Source: Posidonia oceanica (lineage: Eukaryota > Streptophyta > Magnoliopsida > Alismatales > Posidoniaceae). From it: a stretch of 64,000 nt of DNA. Positions 9,761 to 19,669 of this stretch are shown piece after piece. The notes beneath the pieces were generated by a model. That model had not been told where the DNA came from, ran no database searches, and saw nothing but the letters and a program-made list of their open reading frames with translations. The position numbers were made by a program, and so were the translations under genes. The stretch lies in NCBI GenBank assembly GCA_037176725.1, contig JAZBRS010000014.1, forward strand, positions 74,754,501-74,818,500. Direction: 5' to 3'. Positions within the stretch are counted from its first letter, which is position 1. Every line of letters begins with the position of its first letter.

Positions 9761-11566
9761 TTTTATCTTAAGGTATGATGATTATGTCGTTAGTTAGTGA
9801 AGATATCATGTTTTTATGTTGTTTTAAGTTAGGTTGAGTTAGGTGTGTTTACCATTTGTGTTTGGTTGCTTGTTAATGTCTATGTGTAAGCTTGTATTAA
9901 CATGAATTTAGAGATTAGAGGAAAAAATGAGCTCTGTCCATATTAGTCGTCGGTACAGTTGGCGTCTGTAGTAGCCGCCTTCGTCTAGGGCGTCTAAGAG
10001 TCGTGCCTTCCCAGAATGTTCAAACTGAAGCGGGAACGTCGACGCGTGAAGAAGCTGAAGGGTCAGTTACCTCAATTGAAGGTGCCTAAAAGCGGTTGCT
10101 TCTTTGTTTGGCAACCAGGGCGCGAGTCCAGTAACAAAATTGGACCGTTGCCCCTCTTTTTTTCTTCAGACCTTCAAACCTTTCTCCCCTCTTCCTCTTC
10201 TCTTCTCTTCTACTCCGTCCGGCGACCTCTCCTTCCTCCGACGATCTTCTCGACGCGGCGGCATGGTGGTGGCCTCCGGCGACACGTCTTCTTCCTCCTC
10301 CTTGATGGCGAGTGACGGTGGCAGCGAAGGTGGAAGTGCGAGTGGCAATGTGGGCAGTGACGACGGCACGCACCAACGGAAGAGGTACTCCCCTCCTCCT
10401 CCTCCTTCCTTCTTCCTCCTCTTCCGCGTTGTTGGGGTATCAATTGGCGGCAGAGGTGTGGATGACCAAAGGGGGGTGACAGACAGTGGGAATTTTTTCC
10501 TTTTTTTTGTCTTTGGGTTGATTTTTCTATTGTTAATTTTGGGATGAATTAGAGTAGTTTTAGGTTTTGGAATTATTATGGAAATTTTAAGTTTAATTGT
10601 GGAAATTTAAATTTAATTCAGTTATATGGAAATTTGATGTTTAATTTCATTTATTACGTAAATTCAGGTTTAATTTCAGTTTATTGTGGAAATTTGATAT
10701 TTAAATGCATATGGAAATTTAGGTTTTAAATGCATACGGAAATTTTTAAGTTTAATTTAGGTTTATTATAGAAATTTTAATTTCAGTTTAGTTTAATAAA
10801 TTCAGTTTTTAGTTTAATTAAAAAATTTTAATTCACTTTATAGTTAAATTGATGGAAAATCTGAATTTTTAAGTTTTAATTGTGGAAATTTAGATTTGAA
10901 TTCAATTTAATTGTGGAAATTTAGATTTGAATTCAATTTGGTTTAAGTTCATGGAAAATTGATTTAAATTTTTAGGCTTTAATTCAGTTATTAAATTCAG
11001 TTGTTTAAAGTTATGTTTTAAATGTTAAATTTCTGATGTAAATGTGAAAGGGAAATGGAAGTTTAGATGTGAATGTGAAATGTGAATGAAAATCCATTTT
11101 TATGGAGATTTGAATGTTTATTTAGTCTTTTTTGTGGAAATATGAAAGCATGTTGTTGATTTGCAGGAAAATGAAAAATTTTTAGTTGAAATTATAGGAG
11201 AGGTTATGGTGAAATTTTCCTAGAAATTTAGGAGATTAAATTAATAATTCTCTTTTTAATTTGAGGAGTCAATTTCTGAATTAAAATGTGGATGGAATAA
11301 AAGATTCCATTGAAGATAAATTATTTAATGGATTAATTTAGAATTGAGAAATTAATTAAGGATTTTTGAAGTTAGTGATGGATTCAGTTAAAAAGGATTA
11401 ATTTGAGTTAATAATTGAAAGTTGAATCTTAAGGTTTAGAGACTTTGGGATTTTAAGGTTCGACTTTAAAGTTTGAATTTTTAAAGATGAATTTTCAAAG
11501 TTGAATTTTAAAGATGGATTTTAAAGGTGGATTTTAAAGTTGAATTTTAAAGTTGAATTTTAAAGA
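9761..11566. other. GC-rich block then AT-rich tract in F
   Basis: 9945-10005 repeats the LTR fold-back motif. 10016-10080 encodes a short basic stretch (FKLKRERRRVKKLKGQL) that could be a downstream exon, unproven. 10100-10400 is pyrimidine-rich then CpG-rich. It contains an ATG at 10263 with about 40 Ser/Gly-rich codons before AAGAG|GTACT, a possible donor site, low confidence. 10540-11566 is strongly AT-rich with repeated GGAAATTTAAGTTTAATT and AAAGTTGAATTTTAAAG phrases and no genes. A similar CpG-block/AT-tract arrangement occurs inside the LTRs at 23294-26387 and 46232-50439. Confidence 0.45.
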
Positions 11567-12364
11567 TCGAGCTGGCGCCTAACGGTCGAGGGGATCGTGA
11601 GAGATAACCGTGGAAAAGCGGTTCAAAGGAGGCCACGATCATTAGTTGCCGGTCAAGTGGGCGTCTATTGGTTGAGGATCGTGGGAGACAACCGTTGCAG
11701 TTCCACGACCGCTTAGTCACTGGTTGAGTTGGCACCTAAGGGTTGAGAGGGATCGTGGGAAACAACCGTGGAAAAGCGATTCAACGGAGGCCACGATCAT
11801 TAGTCACCAGTTGAGTTGGCGCCCAATGGTTGAGGATCATGGGAGACAACCGCTGCAGTTCCACGACCGCTTAGTCGCCGATTGAGTTGGCGCCTAAGTT
11901 GGTTGCTTCCACTGATGGCAGCTGACTTGGCCGCCTCCGGAGCTAGCAACTGACTTAGTCGCCTCCTCAGCTGGCAACTGAATGAGTCACCTCTCTAGTT
12001 GGCAACTAGCAAGCTCAGATCATTTCTAGCCCTACTTTCTGGGTTTTGGCCAGAGAAAACATGATAAAAAGCCAGGAAACTACAGATAGTTTATGAAATC
12101 AAGAAGGCATCTCTGTTAACTCAAATCTGCCACGAATCTGAGTAGAAATAAAGGATACCCATGGTACACGGACTTGCCACGAGCCTGAGTGAGTTAGCTC
12201 TGCCACAGCCAACAATCTGAGTCACGGTAGGATCAAGTGATGCTTCGAAGAAATCAAGGAACATTTGGAAAATGTGTTATCAAAACTTAGGCACGAGATT
12301 TGGGATGCCTCAAGGTTTCTATTCTCTGAAGAGCTCTCAGAAATGCGAAAATAGGATATCTACA
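11567..12364 (-). repeat. 5' LTR of element F (truncated)
   Basis: 798 bp matching 6590-7317, with one extra fold-back unit. It ends in ATCTACA directly against the GGTAG duplication. The portion equivalent to 5666-6589 and the primer-binding site are absent; AT-rich sequence abuts at about 11566. Confidence 0.8.
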
Positions 12365-12369
12365 GGTAG
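12365..12369. repeat. Target-site duplication of element F, right copy
   Basis: GGTAG directly after the right LTR end, matching 5661-5665. It continues seamlessly into the M1 unit. Confidence 0.88.
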
Positions 12370-13490
12370 CTCTAAGCGATGACTAGGATCAAGATTGCCG
12401 AGCCGATAGCTCCAGGCGAGGATCAAGATTGAGATTAAGATCACCGAGCTGGTAGCTCCAGGCGAGGATCACTGAGTCGGTAGCTCTAAGCGAGGAAAAA
12501 ATCAAGATCGTCGAGCCGGTAGCTCCAAGCGAGGATAAAGATTAGGATCGCAAAGCTGGTAGCTCCAGGCGAGGATCGCTGAGCCGGTAGTTCCAAGCGA
12601 GGATAAAGATCAAGATCGCCGAGCCGGTAGCTCCTGGCGAAGATCGCTGAGTCGGTAGCTCTAAGCGATGACAAAGATCAAGATCGTCGAGCCAGTAGCT
12701 CCAAGTGAGGATCAAGATTGAGATTAAGATCGCCAAGCCGATAGCTCCAAGCAAGGATCGCTGAGCCGATAGCTCCAAGTGAGGACAAGGATCAAGATTG
12801 CCGAACCGGTAACTCCAGGTGAGGATCGCTAAGTTGGTAGCTCCAAGCGAGGATAAAGATCATGATCGCCAAGCCGATAGCTCCAGGCGAGGATCGCTGA
12901 GCCAGTAGCTCCAAGTGAGGATAAAGATCAATATCGCCGAGCCGGTAGCTCCAGACGAGGATTGCTGAGCCGGTAGCTCTAAGCGATGACAAGGATCAAG
13001 ATCGCCGAGCCGGTAGCTCCAGGCAAGGATTAAGATTGAGATTAAGATCGCCGAGCTGGTAGCTGCAGGCGAGGATCGCTGAGCCAGTAACTCTAAGCGA
13101 GGATAAAGATCAAGATCGCCGAGCCGGTAGCTCTAGGCAAGGATCACTGAGCCGGTAGCTCCAAGCGAGGATAAAGATCAAGATCGCCAAGCCGTTAGCT
13201 GTACGCGAGGATCACTGTGCCGGTAGCTCCAAATGAAGGTAAAGATTGAGATCGCCGAGCCAGTAGCTCCAGGCAAGGATCGTTGAGCCAATAGCTCCAA
13301 GCGAGGACAAGGATCAAGGTCGCCAAGCCGGTAGCTCCAGGCGAGGATCGCTAAGATGATATCTCCAAGCGAGGATAAGGATCAAGGTTGCCGAGCTGGT
13401 AGGTCCAAGCAAGGATCGCTGAGCCAGTAGCTCAAAGTGAGGATAAAGATCAGGATCGTCAAGCCGGTAGCTCTAGGCGATCTGAGTCAT
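12370..13490. repeat. M1 minisatellite, right part, in 3' region of A
   Basis: About 16 copies of the 68-bp unit, somewhat more variable than 1-3417 (extra GATCAAGATTGAGATTAAGATC phrases). The array fades out in GTCATGTAGCTCAAAGGG near 13500. Confidence 0.93.
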
Positions 13491-13519
13491 GTAGCTCAAA
13501 GGGATCTGATGGTGCATCA

Positions 13520-13875
13520 AGGAGTATGAAAAATTGGTCCTTCTGGGGACATATGCAGAGTGTGATGGCATGCAATGAGATGTAATGAAATGCCATGCAG
13601 TGAAATACGATGTAATGCCGGCCGAATAGATAAGATATCAGCTTGATGCAAATGCTGTGATGCAAGTGTTGATGCAAAGTAATACCATGCGACGCAATGC
13701 GATGGAATGATGTGCAATGAGGTGTCATGACATACAATAAGATGTAAATGATGTAATGACATGCAAAGTGATGCTGTAAGATGCAATGATATGTAATGAG
13801 ATGCGATGTAGTGCAATGAGATGCTATGAGATGCAATGAAATGCAAAGTGATGGTGTAAGATGCCAGGAGGGGCA
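13520..13875. repeat. ATGCAATGARATG-type simple repeat
   Basis: A run of degenerate 10-15-bp phrases (ATGCAATGAGATG, ATGTAATGAAATGCC, ATGCAAAGTGATG) in the 3' spacer of A. The long His/Ser-rich open frames on its minus strand result from the ATG/CAT repetition. A related ATGC-rich patch occurs at 50580-50670 in D. Confidence 0.7.
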
Positions 13876-14147
13876 TGAAAAGTTGACGGACTCATCACCA
13901 AATGATTGGGAGTTATCTGCCCAGGAGCAGGGCGCCAGACAAGACTAACGTGCTTGTCATCCGGGCAGTTAGGACTAACAGCCCGAAGAAGGAAATTGTA
14001 TTTTCCATAATGCTAAAAAAAAGAAAGGTATGCAACACTGAGAATGTATGCAGATGCAATTTTAAAATGCATGACTGTGAAGCAAGGAATGCATGGAATA
14101 AAACAAAAAAGAAGAAGACTCTGCAAGGCAAGGATACACGCCTCAGG

Positions 14148-15330
14148 TCATTGGTAGTACTTCTTGAGGTAGCAAGAATTGACCGGTCTTGATTGCTCAA
14201 CCTGATCCATGTCCTCAAGGATCACCGCACCACTAGAGAGGATTTGCTTGACAATGAAAGGGCCGTGCCAATTGGGTCTGAATTTGCCACGGGTGTCAGG
14301 CAGATGAATAGCTCGCAGGACTAGGTCACCATACGCGAGATGCTGGGGTCTGACCTTCTTCTGATAAGCTCTAGCCATGCGCCTCTGATAGCATTGGGCA
14401 TGATGCATGGCCTGCAATCTGTGCTCGTCGATCAGATTCTGTTGGATGCATTGATCTTCAATCCATTCTGCCTCCCCTAGCTCAGCTTCTCGTAGGATCC
14501 GGAGTGATGGGTTCTCTACCTCAATGGGCAAAACAGCCTCTATGCCATACACAAGTGAATATGGAGTTGCCCCTGTTGATGTCCGGACTGACGTTCTGTA
14601 CGCCCAAAGGGCATATGGAAGCTTGTCATGCCAGTCCTTATGAGTCTCAGCCATTTTCTTCAGGATCTTCACAAGATTTTTGTTGGCTGACTCAACTGCG
14701 CCATTCATCTGTGGCCGATAAGGTGAGGATCTATGGTGCTTGATCTTGAAACTCTGGAGATAATCCTCAATCCGCTAGGCTACGAAGTTCTTGCTGTTAT
14801 TAGATATGATGGCATACGGGACCCCGTACCCGGCAAGGATGATGTTCCTGATGAACTTTTCTATTACCGCGGCTGTGACATTCTTGTACGAGGCCGCCTC
14901 CACCCACTTGGTGAAGTAATCAATCGCTACCAAGATAAAGCGATGACGTCAATTCTCCATGTAGAGAAGGGCCATGGTGACGATATGCTGTGCAATTACT
15001 GTGGGGGAGCATGAATGAAGTTCCCATGGATCTGGAAGTTGTGGCATCTGCGCACAAACTGGCAGCAATCTGCCTCCATGGTTGACCAGAAATAACTTTG
15101 AAGCATGATCTTCTTGGTTAGCAACACACCGTTCATATGAGGGCCGCATGTCCCTGCATGAACTTGGAGCATCAGTGTGTCGGCTTCTATCTTGTCCACA
15201 CAGCGAAGGAGCATCTGATTGTAGGATCTCCTATAAAGGTGTCCTACTCCTAGCACAAATCTTGACGCCAGACCCGCCAAAGTCTTCTTGTCGGTTGTCG
15301 AAGCACCGGGCAGAAATCGGCCAGACTCCA
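14148..15330 (-). pseudogene. Integrase region of element A
   Basis: The C-terminal pol domain, catalysing insertion of the reverse-transcribed DNA. The N-terminal zinc domain lies near 15170-15000 (H..H pair in HAGTCGPHMNG). The last Cys of the CxxC pair reads CHNF, where element D has CHNC, so zinc binding would be damaged. The core and C-terminal part (14148-14708) contains MNGAVESANKN, whose E is the third catalytic acid, and the tail FRPNWHGPFIVKQI with a final ...KKYYQ stop. A frameshift lies between 14708 and 14996, covering the first two acidic positions, so the enzyme cannot be made intact. Confidence 0.85.
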
Positions 15331-15469
15331 GGAAGTTCTGGATGTCATGGTACCATGGGAGATGATCCGAGGGGTCCGTCTCTTCAATGCTCATGCAGTG
15401 TGCAGGCTGCTCTATACGTGTGACTGACAAGTCCACTATATGGTCCTCTGATATGGAGAACCAAGATGC

Positions 15470-17161
15470 TAAAGTTGCCAATGCATCTGTATAGGCGTTC
15501 TTGGTTCTACTCATGAAGGTGAAACGGATCTCCTCGAACTCTTCAATGAGCTTCAGAAGGTACTCATGGTACGACACAAGCTTAGGGTCCCTGGTCTTCC
15601 ATTCTCCATTGACCTGGGATATGATGAGCACCGCATCCCCACATACTCCCAGCTATCGCACGCCGTGCTCAAGTGCGACTTGGAGTTCCAATATGCATGC
15701 CTCGTATTCAGCTTCATTGTTGGTGCACTTGAAGGTCAATTTCCTTGCAAAAGGGATCCACTGACCTTGCGGTGACACAAGAACTGCACCAATGCCCCTG
15801 CCCCTCTTATTGACAGCACCATCAAAATACGCATGCCAATGCTGCTCGTCCTCGGGACCTTCTAGCTCCGAGTCCTCCATGGCAAAAAGGATGTCCCCGT
15901 CATGGAACTAAGTCTGAGGGGCTGATACTCAGGTAGGTAGGGGTAAGTCAGCCAAGTGGTCTGCCATCGCCTGCCCCTTCATCGACTTCTGTGTGACGAA
16001 AGTGATGTCGTACTGGGACAACAACACTTGCCACTTGACGCATCTGCCTACTAATGCTGGCTTTTGGAAGAGAAATTTCATCGGATCATGCCAGCATAGA
16101 AGTAGGACAGGGTACGCCATCATGTAGTGCCTCAATCGCTGTGTGGCCCAAACAAGGGGTAGGCAGACCTTCTCAATGGTGCTGTACTTGGCCTCGCAGT
16201 CATTGAACTTCTTACTGAGGTTGTAGATGGCCCGCTCCTTACGACCTGACTTATTGTGCTAGCTCAAGACTGCACCCATGGAATGCTGAGTGGTGGAGAG
16301 ATAGAGAAGCAGAGGTCTCCCCAGCGTGGGAGGTACCAAAACAGGAGGCTTGACCAAGAGCTGCTTGATCTTGTCAAATGCAACCTGGCACTCAACATTC
16401 CAACTGATTTGTGCATTCTTCCGTAGAAGCTTGAAGATCGGCTCACAAATGGGTGTGAGCTGCGCAATAAACTGACTAATATACTACAGGCGCCCTAGCA
16501 GTCCTCTGACTTCCTTCTCAGTTACAGGGGGAGGCATGTCAATGATTGCTCTGGCCTTGCTGGGATCCACCTCAATTCCCCTTTAGCTGATGATGTAGCC
16601 CAAATGCTTCCCAGAAGAAACTCTGAACACACATTTGTTGGGGTTGAGGCAAAGCTTGTAGTGCCAAAGGCGGTCAAAGAGCTTTCTTAGGCAAGGTAGG
16701 TGATCTTCGGATTCTTTGGACTTGGCGATCATATCGTCTACATAAACCTCGACCTCCTGGTGCATGAGGTCATGGAATAATGCAGTCATGGCTCGCTGAT
16801 ATGTCGCCCCTACATTCTTGAGTCCAAAAGGCATCACTCGATAGTAGAAGACCCCCCATGCGGTGATGAAGGATGTCTTTTCCATATCCTCCTCTGCCAT
16901 TCTGATTTGATTGTAGCCTGAGAAGCCATCCATGAATGAAAGCATCTTGTATCCCGTGGTATTGTCAACTAGGACATCAATGTGTGGTAGCGGGAAATCA
17001 TCCTTGGGACTCGCCTTGTTTAGGTCCCTATAATCAATGCACATGTGGACCCGACCATCTTTCTTGGGTACCGGCACGACATTTGCAAGCCACTCAGGGT
17101 ACAGGACGACCTTGAGGAAATTGACATTGTGCTGCTTCACAATTTCCTCCTTCAGCATCAA
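15470..17161 (-). pseudogene. Reverse transcriptase and RNase H of element A
   Basis: RT palm at 16583-17161: YRDLNKASPKDDFPLPHID, then FMDGFSGYNQI (first catalytic Asp), VMPFGLKN.GATYQRAM and YVDDM (the catalytic pair). The connection runs through 16260-15929. RNase H begins at about 15840 with AYFDGAVNKRG, followed by NNEAEYEACI. Segments are split by in-frame stops (for example near 16580, 16135 and 15880), but 17161-15631 stays in one frame. Order RT-RNase H-INT is that of Ty3/gypsy. D contains the same region in better condition. Confidence 0.88.
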
Positions 17162-18351
17162 CAGCCATTACGGACGCCATCTTCTAAGTTTCTGCTTGAT
17201 GGGCTTTGCATCCGGCTTAAGTGACAAGTTATACACCACTATCTCAACATCGAGGCCAACCATGTCGTCATAACTCAAGGCAAATACATCTGCATATTCA
17301 TGAGGAATGCAATGAATTTTGCTCTAGCTTGGGGTGTCAACCTGGCACTGATGTGGACCTCCCTGACATCTTCGGCTAAGCCGATGTTGATAACCTCCGT
17401 CTCCTCTTCAACATGGAGGTTTGGCCCTTCGGGGTCATCATCGTAGGGGTGGAATTTAGGCGTCGCTTCTTCTTCTACGCCTACACCTTCCTATTGATCA
17501 TCCTCCTCTTCGTACGCAATAAGGTCCGGGAGGATCTCCTTCTCGAATATCGGATTGGTGACATCGAAGGAGAGGATGTGCTTAGCGCTTTGCCCTTGAC
17601 GCTTCAAGATGGTCACGCTGAATTTGGTGTTCTTATGTCAGCACTGCGTGACCTCTGCCTCGGTAGTCTCTGGACCTGTTGATAGACCAGGTCGCTCTAC
17701 TTCTACTACCTCTACTGTGTTTTTGGGGTTTTCCAAATTTTTTGATTTTTTTGGATTTTCAAATGTATACACAGGTGATGTAGGTATTTGGCGGCTGTCC
17801 TTCTCCTGACTGATCTGACTGCTGCCGCCTAGGTCACAGCCCAAACCTAAATTGGTGTTTTTTTTTTCATCCCCACCATGTTTGAGGTGGGGTTTGGGCT
17901 GAACATACCATCTAGACCCGCCTCTCGGCTACGAAGTGATCAACTCCTCGGGTCTAGTGGATGCAACCTCCAACTCTTCCAAGACCATGATGGCTGGGTG
18001 GTCTTGTTGTCGGTTGGAACAATCAAGCTCGCATTCTATGAGCACCGCCTTTCCCTTCTTCAGCGCATGTTGCTCTGCGGCCTCCTCTGCCAATACAGTG
18101 AGCTGCTCTTTGAACAAAAGTTCCAAGTCACCGAGCTGGCTGTCCAATTGGGCCTCTACAGTTGCGCTCTCATCCTCATCTAGAGCAAAATCAAGGTAGT
18201 AGGCTCCGACCGCTCCTAGGGCCACATGCTCAATCGTCTGGACCTCACTGTCGGTCCGATCTATCTCTATCATCTACTCCTCGTCTGAGTAAAAGTCCTC
18301 GATGCAGACGCACTCCTCTGTCGGTAATAGGGATGTCTGGTGTAGTCCCGA
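17162..18351 (-). pseudogene. Protease-RT linker of element A
   Basis: Linker between protease and RT. 17929-18273 encodes an acidic stretch (EVQTIEHVALGAVGAYYLDF, DELITS) with a counterpart in D near 59040-58850 (ATRLDELITL). The stretch 17162-17900 is broken by frameshifts. No enzymatic domain is recognised. A T-rich stretch sits at 17715-17765. Confidence 0.55.
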
Positions 18352-19633
18352 CTATGCTAATGTCTCACTCTTGTTGGGATCAAGAGTACCTGTGCTGATG
18401 AAGTTGGTGAGATCCCGCGGAATGATCAGCTTTTGGTTCTTTGAGTGCGTGAATCCATCCTTGTGAGGCTGCCAGTTGTAGCCAAGTCCTTCATTGTCTC
18501 TTCTCTTTGCTGCTACAACAGGCTTAGTGATCCCCTGGCTATACCGCCCGAGTGGTGTTCCCATCTCATAACCCCATTGGCGACATAAGTTCTCGAACAT
18601 CAAAGAAGGGTTGGAACAAACGGCCATGCTGGCACGTTCGAGATCTGGAATGAAATTAACCAGCTCAAACCAGTTGACACGATAAAGAACATCCGATGGT
18701 TTAGGGTCGAACTGGACAGTCTGTAAAGAGATGGAAGAGACAGCCTCGACCTTCTCCTTATCGAAGTTTTCCGCCATAACGATGACAACATCATCACCCC
18801 AACGGAACTTGATTATGCGATGGAGAGTCAAGGGGAGCACTTGATGCTTGTGGAGCCAAGCGTGCCCAAGCAGGAGGTTCAAAAAAGGCTCAAGATCAAC
18901 GATGTAGAACTCTACATAAAAAAAAAGGTCCTATGGTGAGGGGAATGATTAGGATCCCTAGTGCATCATGGTGCATGTTATCAAAGGCAGTCATTCCCTT
19001 TGTAGCTGGTGTAATGTCCTCGGCTTTGAATCCGAGTCGGTTTGCTGTGCGCAAGGGACAGACATTGAGGCCTGCCCCATTATCAACCAGTGCCAAGGGA
19101 ATATGGAAAGTCTGGTACTGCATCGTGATGAACAGGGGTTGGTTATGGTTTATCCCTGCCAACGGCAATTCATCACTTGAAAAAGTGATGACTTCCGGAA
19201 CCGCAATCATGCCCACCATGGTCTCGAGGGCAGTAGACTCAATGGTCGGGGAGATGTGGGCAGCCTGGAAAACTTTAAAAAAGGCCTCCCTATGCTCTGA
19301 GGATGTGTGGATGAGATTCCAGATGGAAATATTAGCCTTCACCTTCTTCAACTATGCGGTGATATCGGCAGAAGGCTGATCCTTCCTCGGAACAACAAGA
19401 GATGAGGTGGAGGGCTGAACTAGGCTATCTACTGTGAAGGTCCTAGCAAGCTGTCCCACAGGAAGTGAAGGAGTTGGCTCTGGGTAACCAGGTCTAGATG
19501 TCGAAGCAGCTGGCTGGTACACCCTCCCAGACTGCGTAATTTCTACGCACACTTGTGTGGCATAATCAAATGGAACACGGTGGGTGTCCCTGGTCAGGCT
19601 GACAACCAGTGGGGTGTGAGCTGCTAGCTCCAA
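18352..19633 (-). pseudogene. Aspartic protease region of element A
   Basis: Retroviral-type aspartic protease that would cut the polyprotein. 19351-18896 carries ...ITMQYQTFHIPLALVDNGAGLNVCPL, where D-N-G-A/S is the active-site triad form also present in B and D. 18882-18352 continues with LLLGHAWLHKHQVLPLTLHR, the second conserved segment, and ends near SETLA. A one-base frame change separates the two. The Pro-rich stretch 19633-19352 is the gag-protease linker. Confidence 0.8.
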
Positions 19634-19669
19634 CGGGGCTACAGGCAGGCTGGCAGGAGAGGAAACTAA

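Larger units (their letters stand above)
5666..12364 (-). mobile_element. LTR retrotransposon F, gag/pol-less, with antisense PMD gene
   Basis: A 6.7-kb insertion with TG...CA ends (TGTAGTGTGG... ...GGATATCTACA) and a perfect 5-bp duplication. Orientation is minus. The right-hand TG end reads TGTAGATATCCTATTTTCGC, resembling the TGTAGACACCCCATTTTGA LTR start of the Tat copies. A polypurine tract abuts the left LTR, and a TATA box in that LTR points left. No gag, protease, RT or integrase can be seen inside. The only gene-like content is on the opposite (plus) strand at 8390-9760. The right LTR lacks the part matching 5666-6589, and no primer-binding site is visible, so the 5' side has suffered a deletion or rearrangement. 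Confidence 0.85.

Noticed and set aside
13459..13876. Two minus-strand frames rich in His, Ser and Leu (119 and 125 codons)
   Set aside because: They come from the ATGCAATG-type simple repeat, which lacks stops in CAT/TGC frames. No homology to known domains recognised.
17413..18199. Plus-strand frames overlapping the A protease-RT linker
   Set aside because: They are antisense shadows of the gag-pol polyprotein; D has no matching conserved plus-strand frame.
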